Shown: piece by piece, positions 23,967 to 33,149 of the stretch
How positions within the stretch are numbered: position 1 is the first letter of the stretch
Layout of the letters: each line of letters begins with the position of its first letter
From: Candidatus Gastranaerophilales bacterium
GTDB lineage: Bacteria; Cyanobacteriota; Vampirovibrionia; Gastranaerophilales; Gastranaerophilaceae
Length of the DNA: 64,000 nucleotides
Reading direction: 5' to 3'
Assembly (NCBI GenBank): GCA_944326555.1
Contig: CALVEK010000014.1
Location: 1 to 64,000, forward strand
The notes under the pieces: model-generated
Told to the model about the DNA's origin: nothing
Seen by the model: only the letters and a program-made list of their open reading frames with translations
The model's database searches: none
Program-made: the position numbers and the translations under genes

Positions 23967-26234
23967 ATGCGTAAAAAATTATCGATTGCTTTTATCTGGC
24001 ATATGCACCAGCCTGTGTACAAGTCTGATATGAATGGTATTCACTTAATGCCTTGGGTAAGACTGCACGCCGTTAAGGATTATTTGGATATGTTATTTAT
24101 TATGGACAAGTTTCCGGGGCTCAAACTCAATTTTAACCTTGTTCCTATGCTGGTTTCATCTATTTATGATTACGCATATAACGGTGCACACGATATACTT
24201 TCAAAGTTAACTATTACTCCTGTTGAAGAACTTTCAGATGATGAAAAAGAGTTTATATTAAACCACTTTTTTGATGTTAATTATCAGAATATGGTCTTGC
24301 CTTACGAGGAATATAAAAAGTTGTATGACAAGAGATTCCAAAATGGAAATTGCGATATAAATGATTTTTCTCCGCAAGAATATTCTGATATTATGTCTTG
24401 GTTCAATCTTGTTTGGTTTGATCCTATGTGGAGAGATAACCCCGAAATAAAAGAACTTTTCAATAAAAAAAATGGGGAGTTTACTCAACATGATAGGGAA
24501 AAGATAATACAGCTTCAGAGAGATTTGATAAAGAAAATTATACCGGCATACAAAAAATATCAGGAAGACGGTAAGATTGAAATTTCAACAAGTCCTTATT
24601 ATCACCCTATAACCCCATTGCTATTGGATATGCAAGATGCTAGAAAAGCAAATCCTAATGCAGAATATCCGGAAATAAAGTCGGATATGTCTAAGGATGC
24701 AAGACTCAATGTAGAGCTTGCTTTGGATACTTTTGAAGAGATATTTGGAAAAAGACCATCCGGTATATGGCCATCAGAGCAATGTATAAGTGAAAAAACA
24801 CTTCAGCTTTTTATGGAACAGGGCATTAAATGGACGGTTACTGATGAGGGGATACTGGAAAAAACATTAAAAAAAGAATTTATAAGGGATTTTAGAGGAT
24901 ATTTAGAGGACCCTTATGAATTGTGTCATAGCTATAGGTATAATCATGATGGTAAACAAATTGGTTTACTGTTTAGAGATGCCGTTATTCCAAATTTAAT
25001 AGGTTTTGAATATCCTCATCATGATCCTGTTAAGGCGGCAAATGACCTGTATGACAGAATTAAGACAAAACAAAAGAAGCTATTTTCATCTCCTGACAAG
25101 ATGCATTTGCTGACAATAGCTATGGATGGTGAAAACTGCTGGGAAAATTACCAAAATGACGGGCATGAGTTCTTGGAAACTCTTTATCGTTTGATTATGG
25201 AAGATGATGATTTGGAAACGGTAAAGGTTTCAGATTATATTGATGCAGTAAACAATCTGGATTGGACCGGTGCTCCATTTGAACTTGATACAATTTGTTC
25301 GGGTTCTTGGATTAATAGAGATTTCTTACTTTGGATTGGTGAGCCTACAAAAAATCTGGCTTGGACATATATGGATAATGCGAGACAAGAACTTGTGGAG
25401 TATCAAAAGAAATATCCAAATGATGAAAACCTCGAGTTTGCTTGGCATGAATTGCTTGTAAGCCAAAGCAGTGATTGGTATTGGTGGTATGGTGAACCAA
25501 ATGATTCAGGTCAGGATGATATTTTTGATCATCTTTTTAGAGAACACCTAAAAAATATATATAGAGCAATTAAAAAGCCAATTCCTTCCTACCTTGAAAC
25601 CCCATTGGCTGAGTTTATAGAATCACGTTCAAGATACCCTCAGGCTGTTTTTGAAGGATTTAAACTAACGGGTAAAGATCCTGATGATAAGTGGGAAAAT
25701 GGTGGGTGTATTGATATACCTGCGCCACCTACCATGCAGGAAAAACGCTTTTTAAATAAAATTTGTTTTGGTTATGACTATGACAACTTGTATTTGCGTT
25801 TTGATATAAATAAATTCTTATTGGATAAAGATAACGGTTATCAGGGATTCAATCAGATATATATGTATTTTAAAAATAACTCTGATAGAAAATTCCATAA
25901 TGCACCAATAAGAGTTGTTAATAAAACCGAATCAGTTATTCCTATTATCAAAGAACGCTATAACAGTGAAGTTAAATTAACCATAGTAAAGAATATCCAT
26001 TTGGCCGCACAATTAGCACAGGCTTCTCGAGACAGTCTTTGGGTTCTTCAGCTGAATAACAAAATAGAGTATGTTATGGAAGACTTTTTGGAAATAAAAA
26101 TACCTTTTGATGACCTGAGAGTCGAAGAGGGAGATTCTGTTGAATTTTTTGTAATACAAGGACCATTAGGCTTGGTCGATGATTTTTATCCTCAAAACTC
26201 TCTTTTACCTGTCCTTAGGCCTGTAAGGATATAA
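23967..26234 (+). CDS. glycoside hydrolase family 57 (alpha-amylase / glucanotransferase type)
   Basis: The 755-aa protein begins with the GH57 signature LSIAFIWHMHQPVYKS. IWPSEQCISEKTL near residue 270 carries the nucleophile Glu of conserved block 3. Block 4 is AMDGENCWENY near ~390 with the acid/base Asp. The last ~200 residues form a beta-rich accessory domain with GYDYDNLYLRFDINKF, of the type called DUF1926 or a carbohydrate-binding-like sandwich. GH57 enzymes act on alpha-glucans, so storage glycogen or imported starch are candidates. There is no signal peptide, so a cytoplasmic role is likely. No other glycogen gene lies nearby. Confidence 0.93.
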   Translation: MRKKLSIAFIWHMHQPVYKSDMNGIHLMPWVRLHAVKDYLDMLFIMDKFPGLKLNFNLVPMLVSSIYDYAYNGAHDILSKLTITPVEELSDDEKEFILNHFFDVNYQNMVLPYEEYKKLYDKRFQNGNCDINDFSPQEYSDIMSWFNLVWFDPMWRDNPEIKELFNKKNGEFTQHDREKIIQLQRDLIKKIIPAYKKYQEDGKIEISTSPYYHPITPLLLDMQDARKANPNAEYPEIKSDMSKDARLNVELALDTFEEIFGKRPSGIWPSEQCISEKTLQLFMEQGIKWTVTDEGILEKTLKKEFIRDFRGYLEDPYELCHSYRYNHDGKQIGLLFRDAVIPNLIGFEYPHHDPVKAANDLYDRIKTKQKKLFSSPDKMHLLTIAMDGENCWENYQNDGHEFLETLYRLIMEDDDLETVKVSDYIDAVNNLDWTGAPFELDTICSGSWINRDFLLWIGEPTKNLAWTYMDNARQELVEYQKKYPNDENLEFAWHELLVSQSSDWYWWYGEPNDSGQDDIFDHLFREHLKNIYRAIKKPIPSYLETPLAEFIESRSRYPQAVFEGFKLTGKDPDDKWENGGCIDIPAPPTMQEKRFLNKICFGYDYDNLYLRFDINKFLLDKDNGYQGFNQIYMYFKNNSDRKFHNAPIRVVNKTESVIPIIKERYNSEVKLTIVKNIHLAAQLAQASRDSLWVLQLNNKIEYVMEDFLEIKIPFDDLRVEEGDSVEFFVIQGPLGLVDDFYPQNSLLPVLRPVRI

Positions 26235-26384
26235 ATTAAGATTATCTGTTTGGGTTGAAGTTTATTACTCTTAACAATTCTACAAAGTATCATGACAAAA
26301 TATTTCTACTGATATAATATAAAAAATAAGGGATTTTCTCTTTTTTATTATGAGGATGGGACGATAAAGGATAAATTTTTTAAA

Positions 26385-26858
26385 ATGACAAATAATGCAG
26401 AAAAGATGACTTCTCCACTTACAAAATTGAGCTCGTTATCGGAGGAGGGAGATAAGTTTAGTTCTTTAAGTACGTCTTCTTTGTTGGCAAGAGCAAATGT
26501 TCCTTTGTCTCATAGTTTGGCTGCTGATAACTATATGGTTATAAAAAAAATATATGGTACACCTGTTGTAAAAAGTAGAATTACAAATAAAGAGAAAACT
26601 CTGCTTGCTAAGTATGATTTTAATCAATTAGAGTATTCTACTATAAAGCAGATTAATGAAGAGCTCGCATTGTTGAAAAAATGGTCTATGTCTTTGGATG
26701 AAAATCTTAAAAGTGATGCGGATAAAATTATAGACATTAGATTGAAAGAGCTTAAATATTTGGCTGCGTGCAGATATACACTTATTTCCAACGAAATATA
26801 TAACGGTTATTTGGCTTTAGAAAAATACTTTGAAGATATTTCTAAATATTCTATATAA
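26385..26858 (+). CDS. hypothetical helical protein
   Basis: The 157-aa soluble protein is not recognised. It has a Ser/Thr-rich N-terminus (LTKLSSLSEEGDKFSSL) and is helical after residue ~65 (YSTIKQINEELALLKKW, SDADKIIDIRLKELKYL). AAAGGA lies about 13 bp before ATG. It lies 86 bp before the next small gene and may be co-transcribed with it. Confidence 0.55.
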   Translation: MTNNAEKMTSPLTKLSSLSEEGDKFSSLSTSSLLARANVPLSHSLAADNYMVIKKIYGTPVVKSRITNKEKTLLAKYDFNQLEYSTIKQINEELALLKKWSMSLDENLKSDADKIIDIRLKELKYLAACRYTLISNEIYNGYLALEKYFEDISKYSI

Positions 26859-26944
26859 ATATTTGTAAATAATGGTGTAATCTTATGGCAATTATTGTCA
26901 TCCGCATGTTTTATAATGGTATGTGTGAAATATAAGGAAGTGTT

Positions 26945-27382
26945 ATGTCGAAAGTTTTATTTTTAGTTTCTCCAACATTAAATTCTTTTGTTGATAGCAG
27001 AAAAGGTACAACAGGTAACAAAATAGACTGCGCAATGAATCATGCTGGAAATGCCATTGTTACACATACAATTGCAGGAGCAGCGATAGCCGGTGCCGGT
27101 TTGGCCGGACGTTCAGCACTTAAGGCAAAGGCTGCTGCTACCCCTGAATTTGCAAAAGAGTTGTTGGCTATGAACCCTATAAAAAAAGCGTTTAAATATT
27201 TGAATGCAGCTCCAAAGGCTTTGAAAGTTGCAGCTGCTGCCGTTACCGGCCTTATGGCTCTTATTTATACATATAAAGCAGGAAGAATTGAACAGAAATA
27301 TCTTGATAGAGCTCAATTTGTTGACCATACATTCAATCTGGATGGTGAGGGTTCTAAAGCATCTTCAGCTTTGAAGAAATAG
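26945..27382 (+). CDS. hypothetical small membrane-associated protein
   Basis: The 145-aa protein has two Ala/Gly-rich hydrophobic stretches, AIVTHTIAGAAIAGAGLAG (about residues 37-56) and VAAAAVTGLMALIYTYKAG (97-117), between basic segments. The family is unknown. AAGGAAG lies 5 bp before ATG, a good ribosome binding site. Confidence 0.6.
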   Translation: MSKVLFLVSPTLNSFVDSRKGTTGNKIDCAMNHAGNAIVTHTIAGAAIAGAGLAGRSALKAKAAATPEFAKELLAMNPIKKAFKYLNAAPKALKVAAAAVTGLMALIYTYKAGRIEQKYLDRAQFVDHTFNLDGEGSKASSALKK

Positions 27383-27390
27383 AATAATAT

Positions 27391-28596
27391 TTATTCAAAT
27401 TCTTTTATATATTCTTGCAATTCTATACATCTCTCAAGTACATCATTGTATAGATTGGTCAAGTAGAATTCTACTTGGCGTTTGTCTTTGAGTTTTGTGT
27501 GGTGAAAGAATATACTTGTTGTTACGCAAGAGAAGAAATAGTTTTTAAATTCGACAGCACTTTCGTATATTTTTGAGTCAATGTAGCGTTTTGCTTCACA
27601 AAGATACATAAATAGGTCGCATATTTGTTCTTTTGTTTCTATTATTTTGTCTTGAGAAATATTGTTCTTTATTTTTATAAGATGGTCGAGAATTATTGTA
27701 TAGTGAGGTAAAATTTCTTTCTTCTTTGCAACAAGTGTCTTTGAGAAATATTCTATCGTTGTATTATAACCAAGTTCGATGAGCTTTTCTCTTTCTTTTT
27801 GAGGAAGAGTAAATTGAACAGGTAAAATGTGATCTGTGTCAATTTTTATATAATCAAATTTGTCTTTTGGTTGATATGTTTGCATGATGTATTCTGTTGC
27901 AAAGTTAGAAAGTGTTGCAAAAACCGCGTTTAAATATTCAACTGAATTTTTTACATTCGGCCAACATTTTGCGCCTTCAAGTCTAAATTCTATTACTCTG
28001 CAATCATCAGGGCACAACATTGGATTTATCCTCCAAGTAGGCCAACTTTTCATCATATCTCCGTCAATCAAGACATTGTTTTGATATTCAAAAGGCTCAA
28101 GCAATCCAGGTAGTGCGGTTGAAATTCTAACCGCCTGCGCTACCTCAAAATCAGGTGTTGTGTATTTTGAAAAAATATATGGTGTGCAGCCGTTTATATT
28201 ACTCGTTATTATAAAAATATCTTTATTTATATCTTTGAAAGTAACTGGTGGGTTTTTCCCTTTTTCATATTTTTCATTGTAGTATTTTTTTTCTATACCG
28301 TTTCTAATCCAATTTAGGAAGTGTTCACCTTTGCTAATGGCAAAGTTTTTTGCCAGATTTAGTTGTACGTCTCTGAATAAGTCAAAGTTAACTTCGTTAA
28401 ATAAATCCTCAAATTCTTCGTATGAGTAATCTAAAGAGGCAAATACTGCAAAAACAGCCCCTACAGAAGATCCTGCATAGGACTTTATATTGATGCCAAT
28501 TTCCTTCATCGCTTTTAGTGCGCCAAGATAAGAAAGTCCTCTTATTGCACCTCCGCCAAATATGCACAAATACTGTTTTGAGCCTATTTTACTCAT
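27391..28596 (-). CDS. patatin-like phospholipase
   Basis: The 401-aa protein has a patatin domain. The oxyanion hole is GGGAIRGLSYLGAL (residues 14-27), the nucleophile elbow GSSVG (42-46) and the catalytic Asp in LIDGDMMKSW. Family members hydrolyse acyl chains from phospholipids or neutral lipids. The C-terminal ~150 residues are helical (FMYLCEAKRYIDSKIY) and do not match a domain I can name. No signal peptide. GAGGAA precedes ATG. Confidence 0.92.
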   Translation of the reverse strand: MSKIGSKQYLCIFGGGAIRGLSYLGALKAMKEIGINIKSYAGSSVGAVFAVFASLDYSYEEFEDLFNEVNFDLFRDVQLNLAKNFAISKGEHFLNWIRNGIEKKYYNEKYEKGKNPPVTFKDINKDIFIITSNINGCTPYIFSKYTTPDFEVAQAVRISTALPGLLEPFEYQNNVLIDGDMMKSWPTWRINPMLCPDDCRVIEFRLEGAKCWPNVKNSVEYLNAVFATLSNFATEYIMQTYQPKDKFDYIKIDTDHILPVQFTLPQKEREKLIELGYNTTIEYFSKTLVAKKKEILPHYTIILDHLIKIKNNISQDKIIETKEQICDLFMYLCEAKRYIDSKIYESAVEFKNYFFSCVTTSIFFHHTKLKDKRQVEFYLTNLYNDVLERCIELQEYIKEFE

Positions 28597-28688
28597 AAAT
28601 GGGATTCCTCGTTTATCACCATTTAATCATAAAATATTTTTTTATGAAAATACAACCACCAAATATAGTCTTTCTGAACTATATGTAT

Positions 28689-28922
28689 TTAGTCCATGTT
28701 ATACTTTGCTTTACATTGTTTTGTAATATACGAACAAAGCTCCTTTGACGGTTTTTCAATTATTTTATTTCCAATCTTAAGATTTACAGAATGATTTTTT
28801 GTTGTTTCGGGGGTTATCCATTTTTTATATAATTTATAAGAACCTGCAAAGATTATTATAATAAGAAAGAATAATACAACATATTCTATTGCTGTTTGAG
28901 TTGATTCTTGCAGGTCTTTCAT
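28689..28922 (-). CDS. Flp/TadE-like prepilin-type small protein
   Basis: The 77-aa protein has a short polar leader (MKDLQESTQ), then TAIEYVVLFFLIIIIF with the glutamate-5-like Glu and a Tyr right before the hydrophobic helix, as in Flp pilins and TadE pseudopilins. A soluble tail contains two Cys (LCSYITKQC). The canonical Gly before the mature N-terminus is not obvious. GAGGAGA lies 8 bp before ATG. No tad/cpa machinery lies in the window, so a pilin role is suggestive only. Confidence 0.6.
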   Translation of the reverse strand: MKDLQESTQTAIEYVVLFFLIIIIFAGSYKLYKKWITPETTKNHSVNLKIGNKIIEKPSKELCSYITKQCKAKYNMD

Positions 28923-28953
28923 TTTTCATCTCCTCTATATTTTTGTTATTTAA

Positions 28954-29952
28954 TTATACAATATTGGCACTTTGTTTTAAAATATCAAGCATTGTTTTTA
29001 CGCGAGCTGTAAAACTGTAGCTTTTGACTATTCCTGCAAAGCCTATTGTTGCAATTTTTTGTGCAATCGTAATGTTTTTTAGATAAAAGGATATTTTGTC
29101 TATTAGTTCATCTTCATTTGTGAATGTTTCTAACTCTTTTCCGATTATAAAATTCTTTTTTATATCATCTGTTTCGTTAGTTATAACAAAACCTCTTGAG
29201 GCTAATATTTCCAGCAGGTGATAGTTTGTTGCTGATTTTTCCTGATTTGTTATGTTTATATTAACCTTTGAATATGCGCAGATACTTGCAATTTCATTTT
29301 CTGTGCTCAGAAACTTTTTGTATGATTTTTTGTATATTTCAAGTTCTTCTTCGTTTAAAAGAGAGCTTTTTTGTAGGCGATCAATGCTATTTAAAAAATC
29401 ATTTTCTTCACAGAAAATATTTAACTTGTTTCCAAAGTTTTTGATGATTATGCTTAAAAGCCTTTGTCTTGTTTCACCTATAGGGCTACCTATAAATGAA
29501 ATATCTAATATCGGAACTTCTTCAGTTCTGTATTTTTTGTAGTTAACTGCCAAAGGAACAAATTTTGCGTTAGGAATGTTTGTAAGATATTTTTTATCCC
29601 AGATAAAAGAATAAATATTTCTATTTGAGTCTGACAGGGTTTTATATTTTTCATACAATTTTTTATTTTTGAATAGAGTCTTGTTTTGGGGATTATCTCC
29701 AAAATAATTTACAATTTTAATTTTGTCATTACCTTGTAAATACTCTAATATGCTTTTATTAAGACTTTCAAATATTCCATAATTGTAGTTAAAGATAATA
29801 TCGGGCTTGAATTTTGTTATGTCTTCTATTTTTATATCCTTGAATTCTAATAATTTGACAAAGCATCCGTTTTTTCTAAAACCCGATGCGAAGCCTTTTG
29901 TTATCAATTTATCTTTTTGTCTGTTATTTACTACTATTAAAACTTTAAGCAT
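28954..29952 (-). CDS. CgeB-like glycosyltransferase, copy 2
   Basis: The 332-aa protein from MLKVLIVVNNRQ is Rossmann-type: an N-terminal DIIFNYNYGIFES segment, the DISFIGSPIGETRQRLL nucleotide loop, and a C-terminal TNYHLLEILASRGFVITN. This is the LxExxAsG sugar-nucleotide region of CgeB-type (GT-B, glyco_trans_1_2) transferases. It overlaps the preceding related gene by 8 bp, and the longer reading frame upstream would overlap it further without purpose. Both have the same layout and probably arose by duplication. They may add sugars to the wall, surface proteins or the nearby pilin; the substrate is unknown. Confidence 0.8.
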   Translation of the reverse strand: MLKVLIVVNNRQKDKLITKGFASGFRKNGCFVKLLEFKDIKIEDITKFKPDIIFNYNYGIFESLNKSILEYLQGNDKIKIVNYFGDNPQNKTLFKNKKLYEKYKTLSDSNRNIYSFIWDKKYLTNIPNAKFVPLAVNYKKYRTEEVPILDISFIGSPIGETRQRLLSIIIKNFGNKLNIFCEENDFLNSIDRLQKSSLLNEEELEIYKKSYKKFLSTENEIASICAYSKVNINITNQEKSATNYHLLEILASRGFVITNETDDIKKNFIIGKELETFTNEDELIDKISFYLKNITIAQKIATIGFAGIVKSYSFTARVKTMLDILKQSANIV

Positions 29953-30916
29953 AAAATATACTATACACTTTCTCTTGTATCTTTTTTGCTCCTGCAATAT
30001 GCGAAAAATCTTTTTCTATTATCTTTCTTAGTTCTTCCTCTATGTAGTTTCTTTGTTTATTATTTTGCAAAAAGTAGCTGACTTTGTCTACCATGTCATT
30101 AAAATTTTTGTAGTATATGAAATTTTTTCCAAAATAATCAATACCATCTTCTCTGTAATCACTGATAATGAGTGTTTGACAAGCCATTGATTGTATAGTT
30201 CTGTAGTTTATGGATGATATTCCTTGCTCGTTGAAATTTATGACAATTTTACTTTGATTCAGAACCTTGGACATATCTTTTTCGTTATCAATAAAATATT
30301 GATATGTCTTTTCAATAAGAGATTTATCGCAAATGTTACACCTGTTTAGAGCATCTTCATAATGTCTTTTTATCGCAAACCATCCAAATTTAACTTTCGG
30401 CATAGCTTTAATTAAGTTAATAAAGGTATTTAGTCTATAGTCTGTATCAAGTCTACCCGTAAAAATAACATCAAAAATTTTTTCTATATTTTGTTTTCTA
30501 TAAATTTCTGTATTTACAAAGTGTGGCAGATAAAAAATGTTCTTTATTTGGGGTTTGATTTGTTCGGTAAGATGTTTGTCCCAGTAGAATGACAAAGATT
30601 CTTTTTTTGATAACAATGGCAAATATTTCTGCCAGTCTTTGCCGGAATGGTTGTCTTCTATTACATCAGAGAAATAATTGATTGTTTTTTTTCTGCGAAT
30701 ATTATGTTTCTCACAAAATTCGTAAGCGCTAAAGTCATATCCGAGCAAAAAATCATATTTTTCCGGATTGTTTACCTCATGAGTGTCTTTAAGTAAATCA
30801 TATATATCTGTTTTAAATGATGTTGCATTAAATCCATCAATAATGCTGGATAAAGTCAATCTTCCGCCAATACTATGTGGCAATATAGCAAGAACTTTTT
30901 TTTCTTTGTCATTCAT
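29945..30916 (-). CDS. CgeB-like glycosyltransferase, copy 1
   Basis: The 323-aa GT-B-type protein has KVLAILPHSIGGRLTLSSII at the N-terminus, VIFTGRLDTDYRLNTF in the middle, and SSINYRTIQSMACQTLIISD (the fold-2 nucleotide site) with KDFSHIAGAKKIQE at the end. It shows the same architecture as the downstream gene. The -10-like TAAAAT ends 9 bp before ATG and there is no ribosome binding site, so initiation may be nearly leaderless. Confidence 0.8.
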   Translation of the reverse strand: MNDKEKKVLAILPHSIGGRLTLSSIIDGFNATSFKTDIYDLLKDTHEVNNPEKYDFLLGYDFSAYEFCEKHNIRRKKTINYFSDVIEDNHSGKDWQKYLPLLSKKESLSFYWDKHLTEQIKPQIKNIFYLPHFVNTEIYRKQNIEKIFDVIFTGRLDTDYRLNTFINLIKAMPKVKFGWFAIKRHYEDALNRCNICDKSLIEKTYQYFIDNEKDMSKVLNQSKIVINFNEQGISSINYRTIQSMACQTLIISDYREDGIDYFGKNFIYYKNFNDMVDKVSYFLQNNKQRNYIEEELRKIIEKDFSHIAGAKKIQEKVYSIFYA

Positions 30917-30963
30917 AATACTTATATTTTACTTGGTACAGGTTATATTGACCAGATTTTTAA

Positions 30964-30997
30964 TAAAAAAAAACCGCCTAACAAATCGTTTGGCGGC
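30964..30997 (-). terminator. intrinsic terminator of rpsP
   Basis: On the minus strand a CCGCC/GGCGG stem extended by AAC/GTT across one mismatch is followed by a run of about eight T (30964-30973). It ends 33 bp beyond the rpsP stop. Confidence 0.85.
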
Positions 30998-31029
30998 TTA
31001 ATAAGTGTTCTTTTCCCCTGTTAATATAC

Positions 31030-31419
31030 TTATGCTTCAGCAGATTCAGCAGGTGCTTCTTGAGCAGCTTCTGCAGCTTGTGCGGCTTCAGCTTCTGCTT
31101 GAGCTTTTGCTTCTTTTTCTGCTTCTAATTTAGCCAGAGCTTTTTTAGACAATTTCTTTTCTGTTTTTTGTTTGTAGATTAATTTACCTTCGTCATCACA
31201 GTTGTTGATAAGGTATTGAACAGTTTCAGTCGGTTTTGCACCTTTAGAAATCCAGTCTAAAGCTGTAGCTTTGTCCAATTTCATTTCTTTTGTTTTAGGA
31301 TTGTAATGACCTAATTCGCAGATAGGTTTACCTTCTCTTTTTTGTAAATCATTGATAACAACAATTCTATATGTTGGATTTTTCTTGTATCCGAGTCTTT
31401 TTAATCTTATTTTAACCAT
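31030..31419 (-). CDS. rpsP: 30S ribosomal protein S16 with Ala/Glu-rich extension
   Basis: The first ~82 residues are canonical S16 (MVKIRLKRLGYKKNPTYRIV, LGHYNPKTKE, KGAKPTETVQYLI). They are followed by a ~45-residue tail of Lys, Ala, Glu and Gln repeats that most bacterial S16 proteins lack. AGGAG lies 11 bp before ATG. A hairpin leader sits upstream. The gene is on its own here, whereas in many bacteria rpsP is with rimM and trmD. Confidence 0.98.
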   Translation of the reverse strand: MVKIRLKRLGYKKNPTYRIVVINDLQKREGKPICELGHYNPKTKEMKLDKATALDWISKGAKPTETVQYLINNCDDEGKLIYKQKTEKKLSKKALAKLEAEKEAKAQAEAEAAQAAEAAQEAPAESAEA

Positions 31420-31459
31420 GAGGTTTTTTCTCCTGTACTTATACTTTTCTTCATCGGTG

Positions 31460-31477
31460 GTCTTTCAGCCCAAAGAC
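31460..31477 (-). promoter_or_regulatory. leader hairpin upstream of rpsP
   Basis: On the minus strand GTCTTT-GGGCTG-AAAGAC forms a 6-bp stem with a 6-nt loop, about 40 nt before the rpsP ATG. It could act in translational feedback, but there is no known match. Confidence 0.35.
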
Positions 31478-31701
31478 ACTTTTTCAAGAGGATAATACCG
31501 TGAAGTTTGCCTTTTCTTAACTCTATGAAAACACAACAATATTTAATAATCAAGAGAAATGTAAAGATATTTCATATGAGAAGTTCGGTTTTCTTTTTTT
31601 GTTTTGTTAAATTTTGTAACGATATATATAAAATATGAAATTAGTATATAAAAAGTTGGTTTTATATACATGTGTATGTAATTGTAAATAGGTGTGAAAT
31701 T

Positions 31702-32037
31702 ATGGGTGCAGCTTTTGCTCGGGATGATAATGATTATACATTAGAATTAGTAAGAAATATCAGATCAAATACAATAAAAAACGCGGATGAAATTATGGAT
31801 GCAATTAAAGAATACAGAATTGAGATAGCAGAACAAATTGAAAACTTGGAAGCAGCAGTTCCGTATACAGAAGATGTTGAAAAACAGATTGCGGTATTGA
31901 TAAGACAAGATCAATATTTGAAAGTTTTGGAATCAAAGCAAAAATATGAGCTTGCAGAAATTTTCTTTGAAACAAAAGAAGAAGATAACTGTATTGTTCC
32001 CGAAATTTTGCAATGGTATCAGCCTCCTCAAGAGTGA
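31702..32037 (+). CDS. hypothetical acidic helical protein
   Basis: The 111-aa protein is acidic and largely helical: NADEIMDAIKEYRIEIAEQIENL gives a coiled-coil-like heptad pattern. I choose the ATG at 31702 because AGGTG lies 6 bp upstream. A start 30 bp earlier would have no ribosome binding site. Function unknown. It ends 17 bp before a strong terminator. Confidence 0.65.
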   Translation: MGAAFARDDNDYTLELVRNIRSNTIKNADEIMDAIKEYRIEIAEQIENLEAAVPYTEDVEKQIAVLIRQDQYLKVLESKQKYELAEIFFETKEEDNCIVPEILQWYQPPQE

Positions 32038-32054
32038 TAATCTAAAGCAATAAT

Positions 32055-32092
32055 AAAAGACCTGACTATATACTGTCAGGTCTTTTTTGTAT
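32055..32092. terminator. strong intrinsic terminator
   Basis: The 12-bp stem AAAAGACCTGAC / GTCAGGTCTTTT has an 8-nt loop. It is followed by further T on the plus strand, and the AAAA side gives T on the minus strand. It serves the convergent genes at 31702 and 32106. Confidence 0.9.
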
Positions 32093-32105
32093 CTAATAAC
32101 TTAAA

Positions 32106-33119
32106 TTAGCCTTTGGGTACAGAATCCAGCATTTGTTTTATTCCATCAACAGAACTCAAGATACCTGTTGCTTCGTAAGGCATATAGACAACTTTGTTAT
32201 TTTGTCCTTCAACCATTTGTTTGAGTGTTTCGAGATATCTGACAGCAATAAGATATTTATCCGGTTGCCCGTGATTTTGAATTGCTTCTATAGTTTTGCT
32301 GATAGCAGTGGCTTCTGCTTCGGCCTGCTTTATTCTGGCTGCTGCTTGCCCGTCAGCCACAAGTTTTGCTGCTTCTTTTTCACCCTCTGCTTCGAGTATA
32401 GCAGCTTGTTTTTGACCTTCTGCTTTATTGATTGCAGATGCTTTTTCACCTTCTGCTTTTAATATTGCTGCTTGTTTTAATCCTTCTGCTTCATAGATTG
32501 CCGCACGTTTTTCTCTTTCTGCTTTTACTTGTTTTTCCATTGATGCTTGAACATCTGCAGGAGGTGTTATTTCTTGTAATTCAATTCGGTTTACCTTAAC
32601 TCCCCACTTATTTGATGCTTCATCAAGTGTTTCTCTTAATTTTGCATTTATTGTATCTCTTGATGACAACGTTTCATCAAGAACCATATCGCCTATGACA
32701 TTTCTCATTGTTGTCAGGGTTAGTTTTTCAATTGCTTCTGGTAAATTTTGTATACGGTACACAGCACTTTTTGCATCCATTATCTGAAAATAGATTAACG
32801 CATTTATTGAGATAGAAACGTTATCCTTTGTAATTACGTTCTGTCTTGGAATATCCATTACAGATTCTCTTAAATCAATAAGTGTCCTTTCACTGTAGCT
32901 GGAATATGTTCTTCCGTCAGGAGTGTTCATCGTGTATTTCCACTGAATTTTTCGTGGATATTCGAAAAACGGGATTATTATATGGAATCCTGCATATAGA
33001 ACTTTTTCAAAAACTCCCAGTCTTTCTATAATCATTGCTTCTTCTTGTTGAACGATTTTTATGCCGGAGATAAAGTATATCACCACAAGTGCAACAATAA
33101 TGAGTAGTAAAAACAACAT
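32106..33119 (-). CDS. SPFH/band-7 (stomatin/QmcA-type) membrane protein
   Basis: The 337-aa protein has an N-terminal membrane helix (LLLIIVALVVIYFISG), the SPFH domain (QQEEAMIIERLGVFEKVL, LRESVMDIPRQNVITKDNVSI), and a long coiled-coil region of tandem AEGEKxAA units (residues ~215-270). Such proteins assemble into membrane microdomain cages. It is followed upstream by a second SPFH gene and an NfeD gene. SPFH-NfeD operons are widely conserved and the two proteins interact. Confidence 0.93.
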   Translation of the reverse strand: MLFLLLIIVALVVIYFISGIKIVQQEEAMIIERLGVFEKVLYAGFHIIIPFFEYPRKIQWKYTMNTPDGRTYSSYSERTLIDLRESVMDIPRQNVITKDNVSISINALIYFQIMDAKSAVYRIQNLPEAIEKLTLTTMRNVIGDMVLDETLSSRDTINAKLRETLDEASNKWGVKVNRIELQEITPPADVQASMEKQVKAEREKRAAIYEAEGLKQAAILKAEGEKASAINKAEGQKQAAILEAEGEKEAAKLVADGQAAARIKQAEAEATAISKTIEAIQNHGQPDKYLIAVRYLETLKQMVEGQNNKVVYMPYEATGILSSVDGIKQMLDSVPKG

Positions 33120-33149
33120 ATTTTCTCCTTTTATTTTGTAATACTTATC

